Assembly: GCA_049282265.1 (NCBI GenBank)
Contig: JBAPTR010000020.1
Span: 1 to 8,340 of the forward strand
Reading direction: 5' to 3'
Origin: CAYUCJ01 sp049282265
GTDB taxonomy: Bacteria > Desulfobacterota > DSM-4660 > Desulfatiglandales > Desulfatiglandaceae
Length of the DNA stretch: 8,340 bases
Below are positions 1 through 6,967 of the stretch, piece by piece. Below the pieces are notes generated by a model. It made no database searches. It had not been told where the DNA came from and saw nothing but the letters and a program-made list of their open reading frames with translations. Position 1 is the stretch's first letter; every line of letters begins with the position of its first letter. The position numbers and the translations under genes were made by a program.

Positions 1-2312
1 AGGCCTATGTCATCGCCAGTGGCGGCGCCAAGGATCTGGATGGTTCCAATGGGTTCTTTGACCTGGGAAACGGTGAAAGCACGGCCGGGAATCCGGGGTT
101 CAACGCACCCAACAGGATCCAGTCCACCTCCTACGATGATCTCTCGCGGGCCCTTTCTCTCAACGAACTCAACCAGAAGAATTGTACAGGGGGCGGCGGT
201 TCGGGCGGAGGAGGAGGTCCTCCAGGCGTCGAAAACACGGACGTCCTCTGCAGCGACGGCCTGGACAACGACGGAGACGGCTTTATCGACTGTTATGACC
301 AGGACTGCTGCGGCGCAGGCCTGACCGTTTGCCCCCAGTGCCCCCCGTCCACCAACATCCAGATCAATACCAACCCCGTGCCGCCCGGGACCGGCAAAGT
401 GGGCGAGACCTTTACACACACCTTTCAGGCCGCGGGCGGATCAGGCTACTACTACGGGTACGTGGACTCCATCGCTCCCAACATCCCCGGCGCAACCATC
501 AGCCTCTGGAACGGCACTCTCAGCGGCACCATCGACAACTGTGCCGGGAGCTATGCGGTCAATGTACGGGTGGAGGACCGCTATGATGCCTCCAAGACCG
601 ATTCTCATGCCTTTACCCTGTCGGCCGCGAACGGAACGCTAACCGTAACGCCCTCACCCAACGGTGGTGGCGCCGGAAACCCCGACTTTACCGTAGACGG
701 TTCCACCTTTGCACAGGTCTTTACTATAAACGGCGGGCACGTTGGGGACTTCAACTGGACGATCAACTGGCAGGGAGGCGACCCGGGAGGTTTCCAGATC
801 AGCGATCAGTCGGAAACGGAAGGAAAACTATCCAAGAGCGCGGCCACGACACCGGGCAACTTTACCTTTACACTCACGGCCACGGACGCCACCTGCCCCA
901 CCAACACCTTCACCACCAATTCCTATTCCGTTACAATTACCCCCGTGGGGGCCGCGGCGCCCTATTCAGCCAATCTTACCGCCGAATGGCGACTCGATGA
1001 ATGCTCCTGGAATGGGACCCCTGGAGAAGTGGCGGATTCAGGAGATAAGGCCCTGGACGGAACGGCCGTGGGAGATGCTACAACGGCCGGGACAGGCAGG
1101 TTCTGCAGGGCGGGCCTCTTTGACGGCAGCGGTGATTACATGAAGGTGGACAGTACCAGTGACCTGAAACTCACCACCCCGTTTTCCATTGCACTGTGGG
1201 TGAAAGTAAACAATACACCTCCGAGTTGGGCACGTCTTGTGGGTAAAGGAAGTTCCACCAACAGAAACTACGGCATCTGGCTCAACAGCGCCGGTCAGAT
1301 CCTGTTCCAGATTTATTCCAACGGGGGCACAGGACAGACTTACGGCACAGGGGTCGTAAACGACGGCAGGTGGCATCACATTGTCTGCGTATATGACCTT
1401 GCCACGCTGAAGGTCTATATCGACAATGGCCTTCCGGTTTCTGTCAACTACGCCCAGATCCCTCGCACCTCGGATGACCCCTTGACCATAGGGGGTACGG
1501 ATTGGGGTAATTATTTTGATGGGATGATTGATGAGGTCATGCTCTTCAACAAGGCACTTCCCGCTGACTCGGCCACCGAAACAAGCGTGAAAACCATCTA
1601 CGAGCTTACACGACCCACCTGCTCGGGCAGCTGTTACACGCCGCCTATTGCAGAATACCGGATGGATAATTTCCCGTGGACCGGTGCTGCCGCCGGGGAA
1701 GTGGTGGACTCGGGAAGCGGGGGAAGCAATGGGATTGCGGCAGCCGAAGGGTCAGGCACGATTCCAACCCAAACCGATCCGTTGAGTGGAAAAGTATGCC
1801 GGGCCGGTATCTTTACCCGTGTGGACGACAATAACGGCGGTTATTTAGACCTCGGCGATCCCACAGACGGTGATCTCGATCCCGGCACCAGCCCCTGGAC
1901 CATCTCGGCGTGGATCAAGTGGAACGGAGCCGCCGGTGACAATATTATATACAACAAGGAAAACCTCTATGAGGCAAGAGTAAACGGGGGGTATCTCCAA
2001 TATGCCTGGCGACCCCACTGGGCTTGGGACGGCGGGACATCCTTTCCGGTCACCACCGATACGTGGACCCATGTTACGCTTGTCTACGACGGCCACCAGC
2101 AGGTGCTCTACAAGGACGGAACCCAGGTCTATGCGCGGAATCAGACCGGGGCCATGGGGACAACCACCAGCAAGCTGCTCATCGGTGCCAGGGGGAGCAG
2201 TTCTCCCAGATACTTCTTCGGGGGGCAAATCGATGAAGTGAGGATTTACAACCGGGGGCTCGCTGAAAATGAAATCCAGGCGGATATGACGGCCACCCAC
2301 ACCTGCCCCTGA
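1..2312 (+). CDS. Pilin-like LamG domain surface protein (5' partial)
   Basis: The frame is open from the left edge (first full codon at base 3) to a TGA at 2310-2312, giving 769 visible residues; the true start lies outside. A GTG at 378 is internal, since the coding sequence before it is continuous and domain-like. Visible residues 1-61 resemble the C-terminal end of a pilin or pseudopilin (AYVIASGG..., then YDDLSRALSLNEL). A Gly-rich linker follows at 63-72, a Cys/Asp-rich loop at 83-103, two Ig-like beta modules at about 118-218 and 226-316, and two LamG modules at about 328-536 and 549-765. Both LamG copies show AExR(L/M)D, GEVxDSG, CRAG(L/I)F, VYD and IDEVxx(F/Y)N. LamG modules usually bind glycans or proteins, so a role as extracellular minor pilin or tip adhesin is inferred, similar in logic to MshQ. 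It converges on the pilus assembly operon. Pilin class, N-terminal cleavage signal and ligand cannot be seen. Confidence 0.85.
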   Translation, partial: AYVIASGGAKDLDGSNGFFDLGNGESTAGNPGFNAPNRIQSTSYDDLSRALSLNELNQKNCTGGGGSGGGGGPPGVENTDVLCSDGLDNDGDGFIDCYDQDCCGAGLTVCPQCPPSTNIQINTNPVPPGTGKVGETFTHTFQAAGGSGYYYGYVDSIAPNIPGATISLWNGTLSGTIDNCAGSYAVNVRVEDRYDASKTDSHAFTLSAANGTLTVTPSPNGGGAGNPDFTVDGSTFAQVFTINGGHVGDFNWTINWQGGDPGGFQISDQSETEGKLSKSAATTPGNFTFTLTATDATCPTNTFTTNSYSVTITPVGAAAPYSANLTAEWRLDECSWNGTPGEVADSGDKALDGTAVGDATTAGTGRFCRAGLFDGSGDYMKVDSTSDLKLTTPFSIALWVKVNNTPPSWARLVGKGSSTNRNYGIWLNSAGQILFQIYSNGGTGQTYGTGVVNDGRWHHIVCVYDLATLKVYIDNGLPVSVNYAQIPRTSDDPLTIGGTDWGNYFDGMIDEVMLFNKALPADSATETSVKTIYELTRPTCSGSCYTPPIAEYRMDNFPWTGAAAGEVVDSGSGGSNGIAAAEGSGTIPTQTDPLSGKVCRAGIFTRVDDNNGGYLDLGDPTDGDLDPGTSPWTISAWIKWNGAAGDNIIYNKENLYEARVNGGYLQYAWRPHWAWDGGTSFPVTTDTWTHVTLVYDGHQQVLYKDGTQVYARNQTGAMGTTTSKLLIGARGSSSPRYFFGGQIDEVRIYNRGLAENEIQADMTATHTCP
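189..218 (+). other. Gly-rich linker in LamG protein
   Basis: Ten residues, nine of them glycine with a single serine, join the pilin-like part to the Cys-rich loop. The run is coded by varied glycine codons. It probably acts as a flexible hinge separating a fibre-embedded pilin part from the displayed modules; that role is inferred. Confidence 0.6.
249..311 (+). other. Cys-flanked Asp-rich Ca-type loop
   Basis: Visible residues 83-103 read CSDGLDNDGDG followed by FIDCYDQDCC. Asp/Asn at alternating positions within a DxDxDG-like pattern is typical of Ca2+-binding loops (EF-hand or thrombospondin type 3 style), and the Cys residues could form disulfides. Very similar C-x-D-G-x-D-N-D-x-D-G strings are common in secreted proteins of deltaproteobacteria. 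Calcium binding is inferred, not shown. Confidence 0.6.
984..1610 (+). other. LamG module 1
   Basis: This spans visible residues about 328-536 of the surface protein. Landmarks are AEWRLDE at the start, CRAGLFDG, FSIALWVKV, RWHHIVCVYD, LKVYIDNG and IDEVMLFNKAL, which together follow the strand order of a LamG/concanavalin A-like jellyroll. It is paralogous to the second module downstream. Boundaries are approximate. Confidence 0.75.
1647..2297 (+). other. LamG module 2
   Basis: This spans visible residues about 549-765. Landmarks are AEYRMD, GEVVDSG, KVCRAGIF, WTISAWIKW, WTHVTLVYDG, VLYKDG and IDEVRIYNRGL. It follows the same order as module 1 but with clear sequence divergence, so the duplication is old or was maintained for different ligands. 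Boundaries are approximate. Confidence 0.75.
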
Positions 2313-2336
2313 TTCCCGGCCCGGATATACCGGAAC
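2313..2336. other. 24-bp convergent gap with weak inverted repeat
   Basis: Between the two facing stop codons lie TTCCCGG (2313-2319) and CCGGAA (2330-2335), which could pair with one bulged base. There is no T-tract on either strand, so this is at most a weak bidirectional structure and not a confident terminator. Confidence 0.25.
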
Positions 2337-3572
2337 TTATCTTCCCCCCACCTTTGACACCAGATCGTAGATGGGGAGAAACAGCCCGCCCACCATGATG
2401 GCCATCATGGTCCCGGCTATGATCAGGACCACCGGTTCGATGAGTTTTCCCATGGTTGCCACGAGAACGGATAGTTTATTACTGTAATCATCGGCAATAT
2501 AGTTGAGCTGTTCAGGGAGATTTCCGCTCTGCTCCCCCACGTGGATCATCCTGACCACAAATGACGGGAATATGGGGACCTTGCCAAAAGAATCCGCGAT
2601 CCCCTCGCCCCGGCTAAGCCCGGCACTCACTGCTTCAAGGTTGTCCTTGTACACTTCATTCTTGATGGAATCCCTCAAGATGGCCATGGACTGCATGATA
2701 TCGATGCCTACATTGAGAAGGAGACTGAAGTACTCGGTAATGAAAGCCAGAGTGGATGCAGACATAATGGATTTGGAAACAGGGAGCTTCAGGAGCAGGT
2801 TGTGGACCCCTTTTCGAAATGACCGGTTGCCCCTGTAACCCAGAACCAGTGCCAGGACCGCCACGGCAGTTCCGAGAATGATATGCACGATGTTGGCCTG
2901 TAGAAACTCCGATACCTTGAGCAGGAACAGGGTCAGGGAAGGCAATGTCACGTCCATCTCCTTGAAGAGATTGACGATCTTCGGCACCACGTAGTAGAAC
3001 CAGAAAAGCAGGCCTCCCCCCATTGCCGTGAACACCAGACTGGGATACAGCAGGGCCTGTTTGGTGTCACTGATAATGGTCTGAATTCTTTTCAGATGTT
3101 CGGAGGCATCCTTGAGCATCCCATCAAGCTTCCCGGTTTCCTCTCCCAGACGGATCAAGTGTATGACCGTTTTTGGAAATATGTACCTGTAACTTTCTGC
3201 GGCCTCTGAAAATCTGGCCCCGCCCTGAATACGCAGTATCAGGTCTTTGATATCCGCCTCGAAATCCTTGTTTTCCGCGCTTGTGGCGGACTCTTCCAGG
3301 GCGGTTATAAGCGTCATGCCCGAACGCAGCATCAGGGAGATATTGTTGAGGAACTCCGCCTGTAATGGACGGGAGAGTTTCCTCCGAAACCGCAATCTGG
3401 AGAGTTCAAAAAGAAAAGAAGAAACCCGACCCAGTTTTTTCACGTAAATGGTTGTGCTTCCATCGCGCTCCATGTGTGAAATGGCCGACATGACTTCCTT
3501 GTAGGGGAGTTTGACCACGCCGGAGGCGATTTCTCCTGAAGTCTCGATGAGTTTGTATCGGAAATAGTTCAT
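2337..3572 (-). CDS. PilC/GspF/MshG-family inner-membrane platform protein
   Basis: The product is 411 aa, the normal length for the family, and complete from ATG (3572-3570) to TAA. It forms the inner-membrane platform on which the assembly ATPase acts to add or remove pilin subunits. After a short N-terminal domain (MNYFRYKLIE...), it has two T2SSF repeats at about residues 72-195 and 275-400. Each carries the family signature G-E-x-x-G-x-L (GEETGKL at 143-149, GEQSGNL at 346-352). Likely membrane segments are 176-197, 227-247 and 377-403, the last being the conserved LIEPVVLIIAG type. It is the last gene of the minus-strand operon, 73 bp after the ATPase gene, and converges on the LamG gene with a 24-bp gap. 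The start has only a weak AGG three bases upstream. Family assignment is firm; MSHA-type versus type II secretion is inferred from neighbours. Confidence 0.93.
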   Translation of the reverse strand: MNYFRYKLIETSGEIASGVVKLPYKEVMSAISHMERDGSTTIYVKKLGRVSSFLFELSRLRFRRKLSRPLQAEFLNNISLMLRSGMTLITALEESATSAENKDFEADIKDLILRIQGGARFSEAAESYRYIFPKTVIHLIRLGEETGKLDGMLKDASEHLKRIQTIISDTKQALLYPSLVFTAMGGGLLFWFYYVVPKIVNLFKEMDVTLPSLTLFLLKVSEFLQANIVHIILGTAVAVLALVLGYRGNRSFRKGVHNLLLKLPVSKSIMSASTLAFITEYFSLLLNVGIDIMQSMAILRDSIKNEVYKDNLEAVSAGLSRGEGIADSFGKVPIFPSFVVRMIHVGEQSGNLPEQLNYIADDYSNKLSVLVATMGKLIEPVVLIIAGTMMAIMVGGLFLPIYDLVSKVGGR

Positions 3573-3573
3573 G

Positions 3574-3600
3574 GGCCTGGTCTGTCTGGTCTATCTGGTC
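3574..3600. repeat. 9-bp tandem repeat, three copies
   Basis: On the plus strand the units are GGCCTGGTC, TGTCTGGTC and TATCTGGTC, all ending in CTGGTC; a degenerate fourth unit (CGTCCTGAA) may follow. The repeat sits in the 73-bp gap directly before the platform-protein start, so on the coding strand it lies at about -2 to -28 relative to the ATG. It takes the place where a ribosome binding site would be expected. Confidence 0.75.
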
Positions 3601-3645
3601 CGTCCTGAATAACCTGCCTGCTAACGATCTCACACCTTCTATTTC

Positions 3646-5307
3646 TTACACCTGCCGAATATGTCCCAAGACGCGAACGGCTTCCTCGGCACTGGTGACG
3701 CCCTGCTTAACCTTGGCAATAGTGGTATCGAAGATATCAACAAAACCCCGTTGCTTGGCTACTTCGGCTATGACGCTCAAATCCTCCTCGCGGTCAATGA
3801 GCCTGGCCAGTTTCTTGTCGACGGCCAGTATCTCGTATATGAGGGTCCGTCCAAAATAGCCTGATCCGTTACAGGCCTCACACCCTTTACCGCGGTACAG
3901 CTTTTCTATGGACGTATCCTTCAGATAGGCTTTCTCCCGATCCGTGGGAAGATAAGCTTCCTTGCACGAAGGACATATCTTCCTCACCAGCCTCTGGCTC
4001 ACCACGCCGATCAGGGAATCCGCAATGAGAAAGGACCGTATACCCAGATCTCTTAGACGGGGTATGGCCCCGATGGCACTGTTGGTGTGGAGGGTGGAGA
4101 GGACAAGATGCCCGGTGGTGGAGGCACTGACGGCAGTGGCTGCGGTTTCTTCGTCCCTTATTTCCCCCACAAGGATGACATCTGGGTCGTGTCTCAGGAA
4201 GTAGCGAATGGCATTGGCAAAGGTATAGCCGGCTTTTTCATTGACCTGCGTCTGCCTGAGTAGGGGAATATTATATTCGATGGGTTCCTCTACGGTCACG
4301 ACATTCTTGCCGAGCAAATCCAGGCCTCTTATACCGGCGTAGAGGGAAGTCGACTTGCCCGATCCGGTGGGACCGGTCAGGAGGATAATTCCGAACGGTT
4401 CATTGAACATTTCCTGCACCATATGGATATGCTCTTCAAAAAAACCGAGCTGCAACATACCCATGATTGCGCTTTCCATGGGCAGGACACGAAGCACCAT
4501 ATTTTCACCCTGAGGAGTGACAATGGTGGAAACCCTGAAGTCATAGGTATTGTTTAGAATAGTGTCTGAAAATCGACCATCCTGCGGAAGCCTTTGCTCG
4601 GCGATGTCCATGTCCGCTTTCATCTTGAGGCTGGCGACGAGGCGCTGGAGACCGACGGGCATGGACAACACGGAGGTTATCACGCCGTCCACGCGGAATG
4701 AAACATTGATGGAGCGCTCCATGGGCCGGATATGGATGTCCGTGGCGCGCATCTTCACCGCCAGATGGAGGAGATACCTTACCAGGTTTTCCATTCCCCG
4801 TGCCATTTCGGTGTCATGGGCGAGCAGGTTGATTTCCTTTTCGATAAGCTGCTCTACGGGATTCTCAACAAAAAAGTAGAGGCGGTTGATGGCGTTGACG
4901 ATCTTTTTCTTTTCCCCAAGAAAAAACCGGGGTGAAAGGCCGGTTTGACGGCTGATCAGTTGTGCAAGTTTTTCATCGGAAATGGATGCGGTAGCAATTT
5001 CAATGGTCTTTTCCTCTACTTGAATAGGGAGAAAGGCGTGGGTCAGGCAGGAGTTCTTGTTGAACAGTTTGAGCACTTCTTCCTTGGGAAAGACTGCGTC
5101 CACGTCAAGAAAGGGGATTTCCTCCTGTTCGGAAAGCGTCGTGACCACTTCGTATTCGGTGACAAAACAAAGTCTCTCAAGGATTTCTCCGAACCGCTCA
5201 CCAGTGATCTTCTGTTCCTGCATGGCGAAGGCGATGTGTTCCTCTTTGATGATGCCTTTTTCCTTGAGGAGTGCCCCCAGAGGCTTACGTTTTTTTTGTT
5301 CTGTCAT
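3646..5307 (-). CDS. PilB/GspE/MshE-family assembly ATPase
   Basis: This is the cytoplasmic hexameric ATPase that powers pilin polymerisation. The chosen ATG (5307) has AGAGAG five bases upstream and gives 553 aa; an in-frame ATG at 5325 would add six residues but has no ribosome site. Residues 9-32 and 38-61 are two MshEN-type motifs (LG...L..G.I....I..A...Q and RFG...L....V....V...L..Q). The ATPase core has Walker A GPTGSGKS at 312-319, Asp box TVEEPIEY at 338-345, Walker B with VILVGEIRDEE at 378-388, and His box STTGHLVLSTLHTN at 396-409. A four-Cys zinc site follows (CPSC 445-448, CEAC 476-479). All key ATPase residues are present, so it should be active. The tandem MshEN motifs and the GspA-like and platform neighbours favour an MSHA-like extension motor over a retraction ATPase. 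The first MshEN motif has Pro where Arg is usual. Confidence 0.93.
   Translation of the reverse strand: MTEQKKRKPLGALLKEKGIIKEEHIAFAMQEQKITGERFGEILERLCFVTEYEVVTTLSEQEEIPFLDVDAVFPKEEVLKLFNKNSCLTHAFLPIQVEEKTIEIATASISDEKLAQLISRQTGLSPRFFLGEKKKIVNAINRLYFFVENPVEQLIEKEINLLAHDTEMARGMENLVRYLLHLAVKMRATDIHIRPMERSINVSFRVDGVITSVLSMPVGLQRLVASLKMKADMDIAEQRLPQDGRFSDTILNNTYDFRVSTIVTPQGENMVLRVLPMESAIMGMLQLGFFEEHIHMVQEMFNEPFGIILLTGPTGSGKSTSLYAGIRGLDLLGKNVVTVEEPIEYNIPLLRQTQVNEKAGYTFANAIRYFLRHDPDVILVGEIRDEETAATAVSASTTGHLVLSTLHTNSAIGAIPRLRDLGIRSFLIADSLIGVVSQRLVRKICPSCKEAYLPTDREKAYLKDTSIEKLYRGKGCEACNGSGYFGRTLIYEILAVDKKLARLIDREEDLSVIAEVAKQRGFVDIFDTTIAKVKQGVTSAEEAVRVLGHIRQV
3871..3975 (-). other. Four-cysteine zinc site of the assembly ATPase
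   Basis: CPSC and CEAC pairs lie 27 residues apart in the C-terminal part of the ATPase, at residues 445-448 and 476-479. This is the tetracysteine metal site known in GspE/PilB proteins. All four cysteines are present. Confidence 0.8.
5125..5283 (-). other. Tandem MshEN (c-di-GMP type) motifs
   Basis: Two 24-residue motifs, separated by five residues, match the family pattern RLGxxLLxxGLIxxxxLxxxLxxQ. Copy 1 is residues 9-32: P9 replaces the leading Arg, while G11, G18 and Q32 are kept. Copy 2 is residues 38-61: R38, G40 and Q61 are kept, but the mid-motif Gly is C47. In the family this domain binds cyclic di-GMP; whether binding survives these changes is unknown. Confidence 0.7.
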
Positions 5308-5312
5308 TTTTT

Positions 5313-5318
5313 CTCTCT
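5313..5318 (-). promoter_or_regulatory. Ribosome binding site deciding the ATPase start
   Basis: AGAGAG on the minus strand is followed by five A residues and then the ATG at 5307-5305. No comparable purine block precedes the alternative ATG at 5325-5323. The shorter start also puts the MshEN motifs at residues 9 and 38, close to the N-terminus as is usual for the family. Confidence 0.6.
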
Positions 5319-5368
5319 GGCACATTGTGTGTTTGAAAAATATTCCCGGCCTTCCCTTTCGTCGTTTT

Positions 5369-6967
5369 CTATGACCTTTTCCGGACGGACTTCAGATTAT
5401 ACAAAAGAAAAAGGGTCCGTCCATCAGGGTAACCGGTAACCTCAATGTTTTGTTGTTTCTGAAATTCAACCACTGCCTTCATCAGTCCCTTCCCCACAAT
5501 TCCATCCATGGAACTCCTGTAGAACTGTTCCTCAGCCAGCCGTTGTTGAAGTTTCATGATTTCTTCCCCCTCATAGCCGTAATAGAATTTCTTGATCAGC
5601 AATTCAGGATGCCAGAACAGATAGAAGAGGTCCCCGTCACCGTGCGTTGAAGGACAGACCAGGACGCCGTATTTCTGTTTAATAGATTCCGTCAGCGAAG
5701 GCAGCCTGATCAGGCTGTAGCCTGTCTCACGGAAGACATCTTTAGAGAGGCTTTTGTAGTTATGGGTTCTGAGGGCGTCGTTGAAGGCACGCGTAAACCT
5801 TTGGAGTCCATAGACCCCCATAAAATCTCTGATGGCCTTCGGGATAACCGCTGACTCCTGGAAAGCTGACTGCGTGTCTTGCTTCACTGGCCGCCGAGGA
5901 ACTGTTTGGGGGCTTTTTACGGCGGTCGATGGAAGGCTCCGGGAACCCTGCTGCACGATCCCGTCGGCCCTTTCGGGAGCTTGAGTGAGACCGCGTATCT
6001 TCCGCAGCAGGAGACCTTCCTGGAAAGCGGGCGGTGGATAGAGAAGGGCCAAAACAGCGCAAAGGAGAATGGTAAACATCGTGATCCGGAAGAGCGGGCT
6101 TTTTGGACCTTTTGTACCTGCCGGAGGAGCCATGTCCCTTTGGGCCTCTTCCACCACACGTGATGAAATCTCAGTGGTGTTGTGAAGAAAAGCCACGTAG
6201 AGGCAGCGATCCATCATTTTGTTGACCTGCCTGAGGTTTCCTCCGGTCAGTTTGTGAATCCTCCTGACAGCCTTCTGGTCAACGGCGGTCTTTCCCACAC
6301 TTCCGGCGGCGTTCAACTTGAAGAGAATGTAATTCTTGAGTTCTTCTTCGGTCAGGGGGCGGGCTTCCTGGCTGATGATGATGCGGCTCTTGAGTTGTCG
6401 TAGTTCAGGCGAGTCCAGTTTATCCAGCAACTCAGGCTGTCCGACGAGCAGGATCTGCACCAGTTTCTGCTGATCGATCTCCAGGTTAGAGATCATTCTC
6501 ACCAGTTCGAGGCTGCTGTTGTTCAAGTTCTGGGCGTCGTCGATCAGGATAGCACAGTTTTTCCCTTCACGATTCTGATCCAGCAGAAAATCTCTAAGGA
6601 TCTTCATTTGATCGCCAAACTCGAGACTTTCGGCCGGCAGGTCAAAATCCCTGTTGATTTCCCTCAACAATTCAACATCCTGGTAGGATGTGTGGAAGAC
6701 GAGAGAGGTCTGGACGCCATTTTCTTCCAGTATCTTCATAACCTTCCGGCTGATTGTCGTCTTTCCGAGGCCCACCTCTCCGGTGAGCACCATGAAACCC
6801 TTCCGTGTAAGGGTTCCGTGAACGATCTCTGTTACCAACCGGTCAATGCTGCTGGAAAGGAAGAAGTGCTCCACGTCGGGCGCAACCGGAAAGGGGTTGA
6901 CGCTTAGCCCGAAACTCTCCAGGTAGGCAAGCTCCTCGTGAAGTTTTTTTGAAATCTCAGAAGTCAT
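5369..6967 (-). CDS. GspA/ExeA-like AAA ATPase with TM and peptidoglycan-binding domain
   Basis: From the ATG at 6967, which forms an ATGA overlap with the upstream gene, the product is 532 aa. An in-frame ATG at 6976 would add three residues, and neither start has a clear ribosome site. The N-terminus carries the ExeA-type signature FGLSVNPFPVAPD at about 19-31. Walker A GEVGLGKT is at 63-70, Walker B ILIDDAQN at 140-147, and VGQPEL at 175-180. A single membrane segment lies at about 294-312 (ITMFTILLCAVLALL). A Pro/Ser/Gln-rich periplasmic linker leads to an unassigned module at about 370-462 and a PG_binding_1-like domain at 467-525 (LQQRL...DGIVGKGLMKAVVEFQ). GspA proteins use this layout to open the cell wall for secretin assembly, and MSHA systems use a shorter relative, MshM. 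A cell-wall insertion role for the local pilus or secretion machine is inferred. The TAG stop lies 61 bp before the assembly ATPase. Confidence 0.88.
   Translation of the reverse strand: MTSEISKKLHEELAYLESFGLSVNPFPVAPDVEHFFLSSSIDRLVTEIVHGTLTRKGFMVLTGEVGLGKTTISRKVMKILEENGVQTSLVFHTSYQDVELLREINRDFDLPAESLEFGDQMKILRDFLLDQNREGKNCAILIDDAQNLNNSSLELVRMISNLEIDQQKLVQILLVGQPELLDKLDSPELRQLKSRIIISQEARPLTEEELKNYILFKLNAAGSVGKTAVDQKAVRRIHKLTGGNLRQVNKMMDRCLYVAFLHNTTEISSRVVEEAQRDMAPPAGTKGPKSPLFRITMFTILLCAVLALLYPPPAFQEGLLLRKIRGLTQAPERADGIVQQGSRSLPSTAVKSPQTVPRRPVKQDTQSAFQESAVIPKAIRDFMGVYGLQRFTRAFNDALRTHNYKSLSKDVFRETGYSLIRLPSLTESIKQKYGVLVCPSTHGDGDLFYLFWHPELLIKKFYYGYEGEEIMKLQQRLAEEQFYRSSMDGIVGKGLMKAVVEFQKQQNIEVTGYPDGRTLFLLYNLKSVRKRS
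5393..5569 (-). other. Peptidoglycan-binding domain of the GspA-like ATPase
   Basis: Residues about 467-525 show the PG_binding_1 pattern: an initial helix with LQQRL, then DGIVGKGLMKAVVEFQKQQ, then TGYPDGRTLFLL. The domain is placed after the membrane segment, so it should face the periplasm and contact the cell wall. Confidence 0.75.

Noticed and set aside
378..380. GTG as start of the LamG protein
   Set aside because: The same frame is open for 125 codons upstream with pilin-like, Gly-linker and Ca-loop sequence, so the gene extends beyond the left edge.
1845..2300. 151-codon minus-strand frame opposite LamG module 2
   Set aside because: It is antisense to a clearly domain-coding region, has low-complexity Pro/Gly-rich translation and no family signature; a compositional shadow.
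2313..2335. Bidirectional rho-independent terminator between the converging genes
   Set aside because: The inverted repeat is only six paired bases with a bulge and lacks a T-tract on both strands; kept only as a low-confidence site.
3406..3633. 75-codon minus-strand frame spanning the 9-bp repeat
   Set aside because: It overlaps the N-terminus of the platform protein in another frame, and its repeated Asp-Gln pairs are just the translated 9-bp repeat.
3661..3864. 67-codon plus-strand frame opposite the ATPase C-terminus
   Set aside because: It is antisense to the zinc-site and C-terminal region of the ATPase and has no recognisable features.
4945..5439. 164-codon plus-strand frame opposite the assembly ATPase N-terminus
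   Set aside because: It lies antisense across the conserved MshEN region and the adjacent gap, and its translation is Phe-rich without motifs; a shadow frame.
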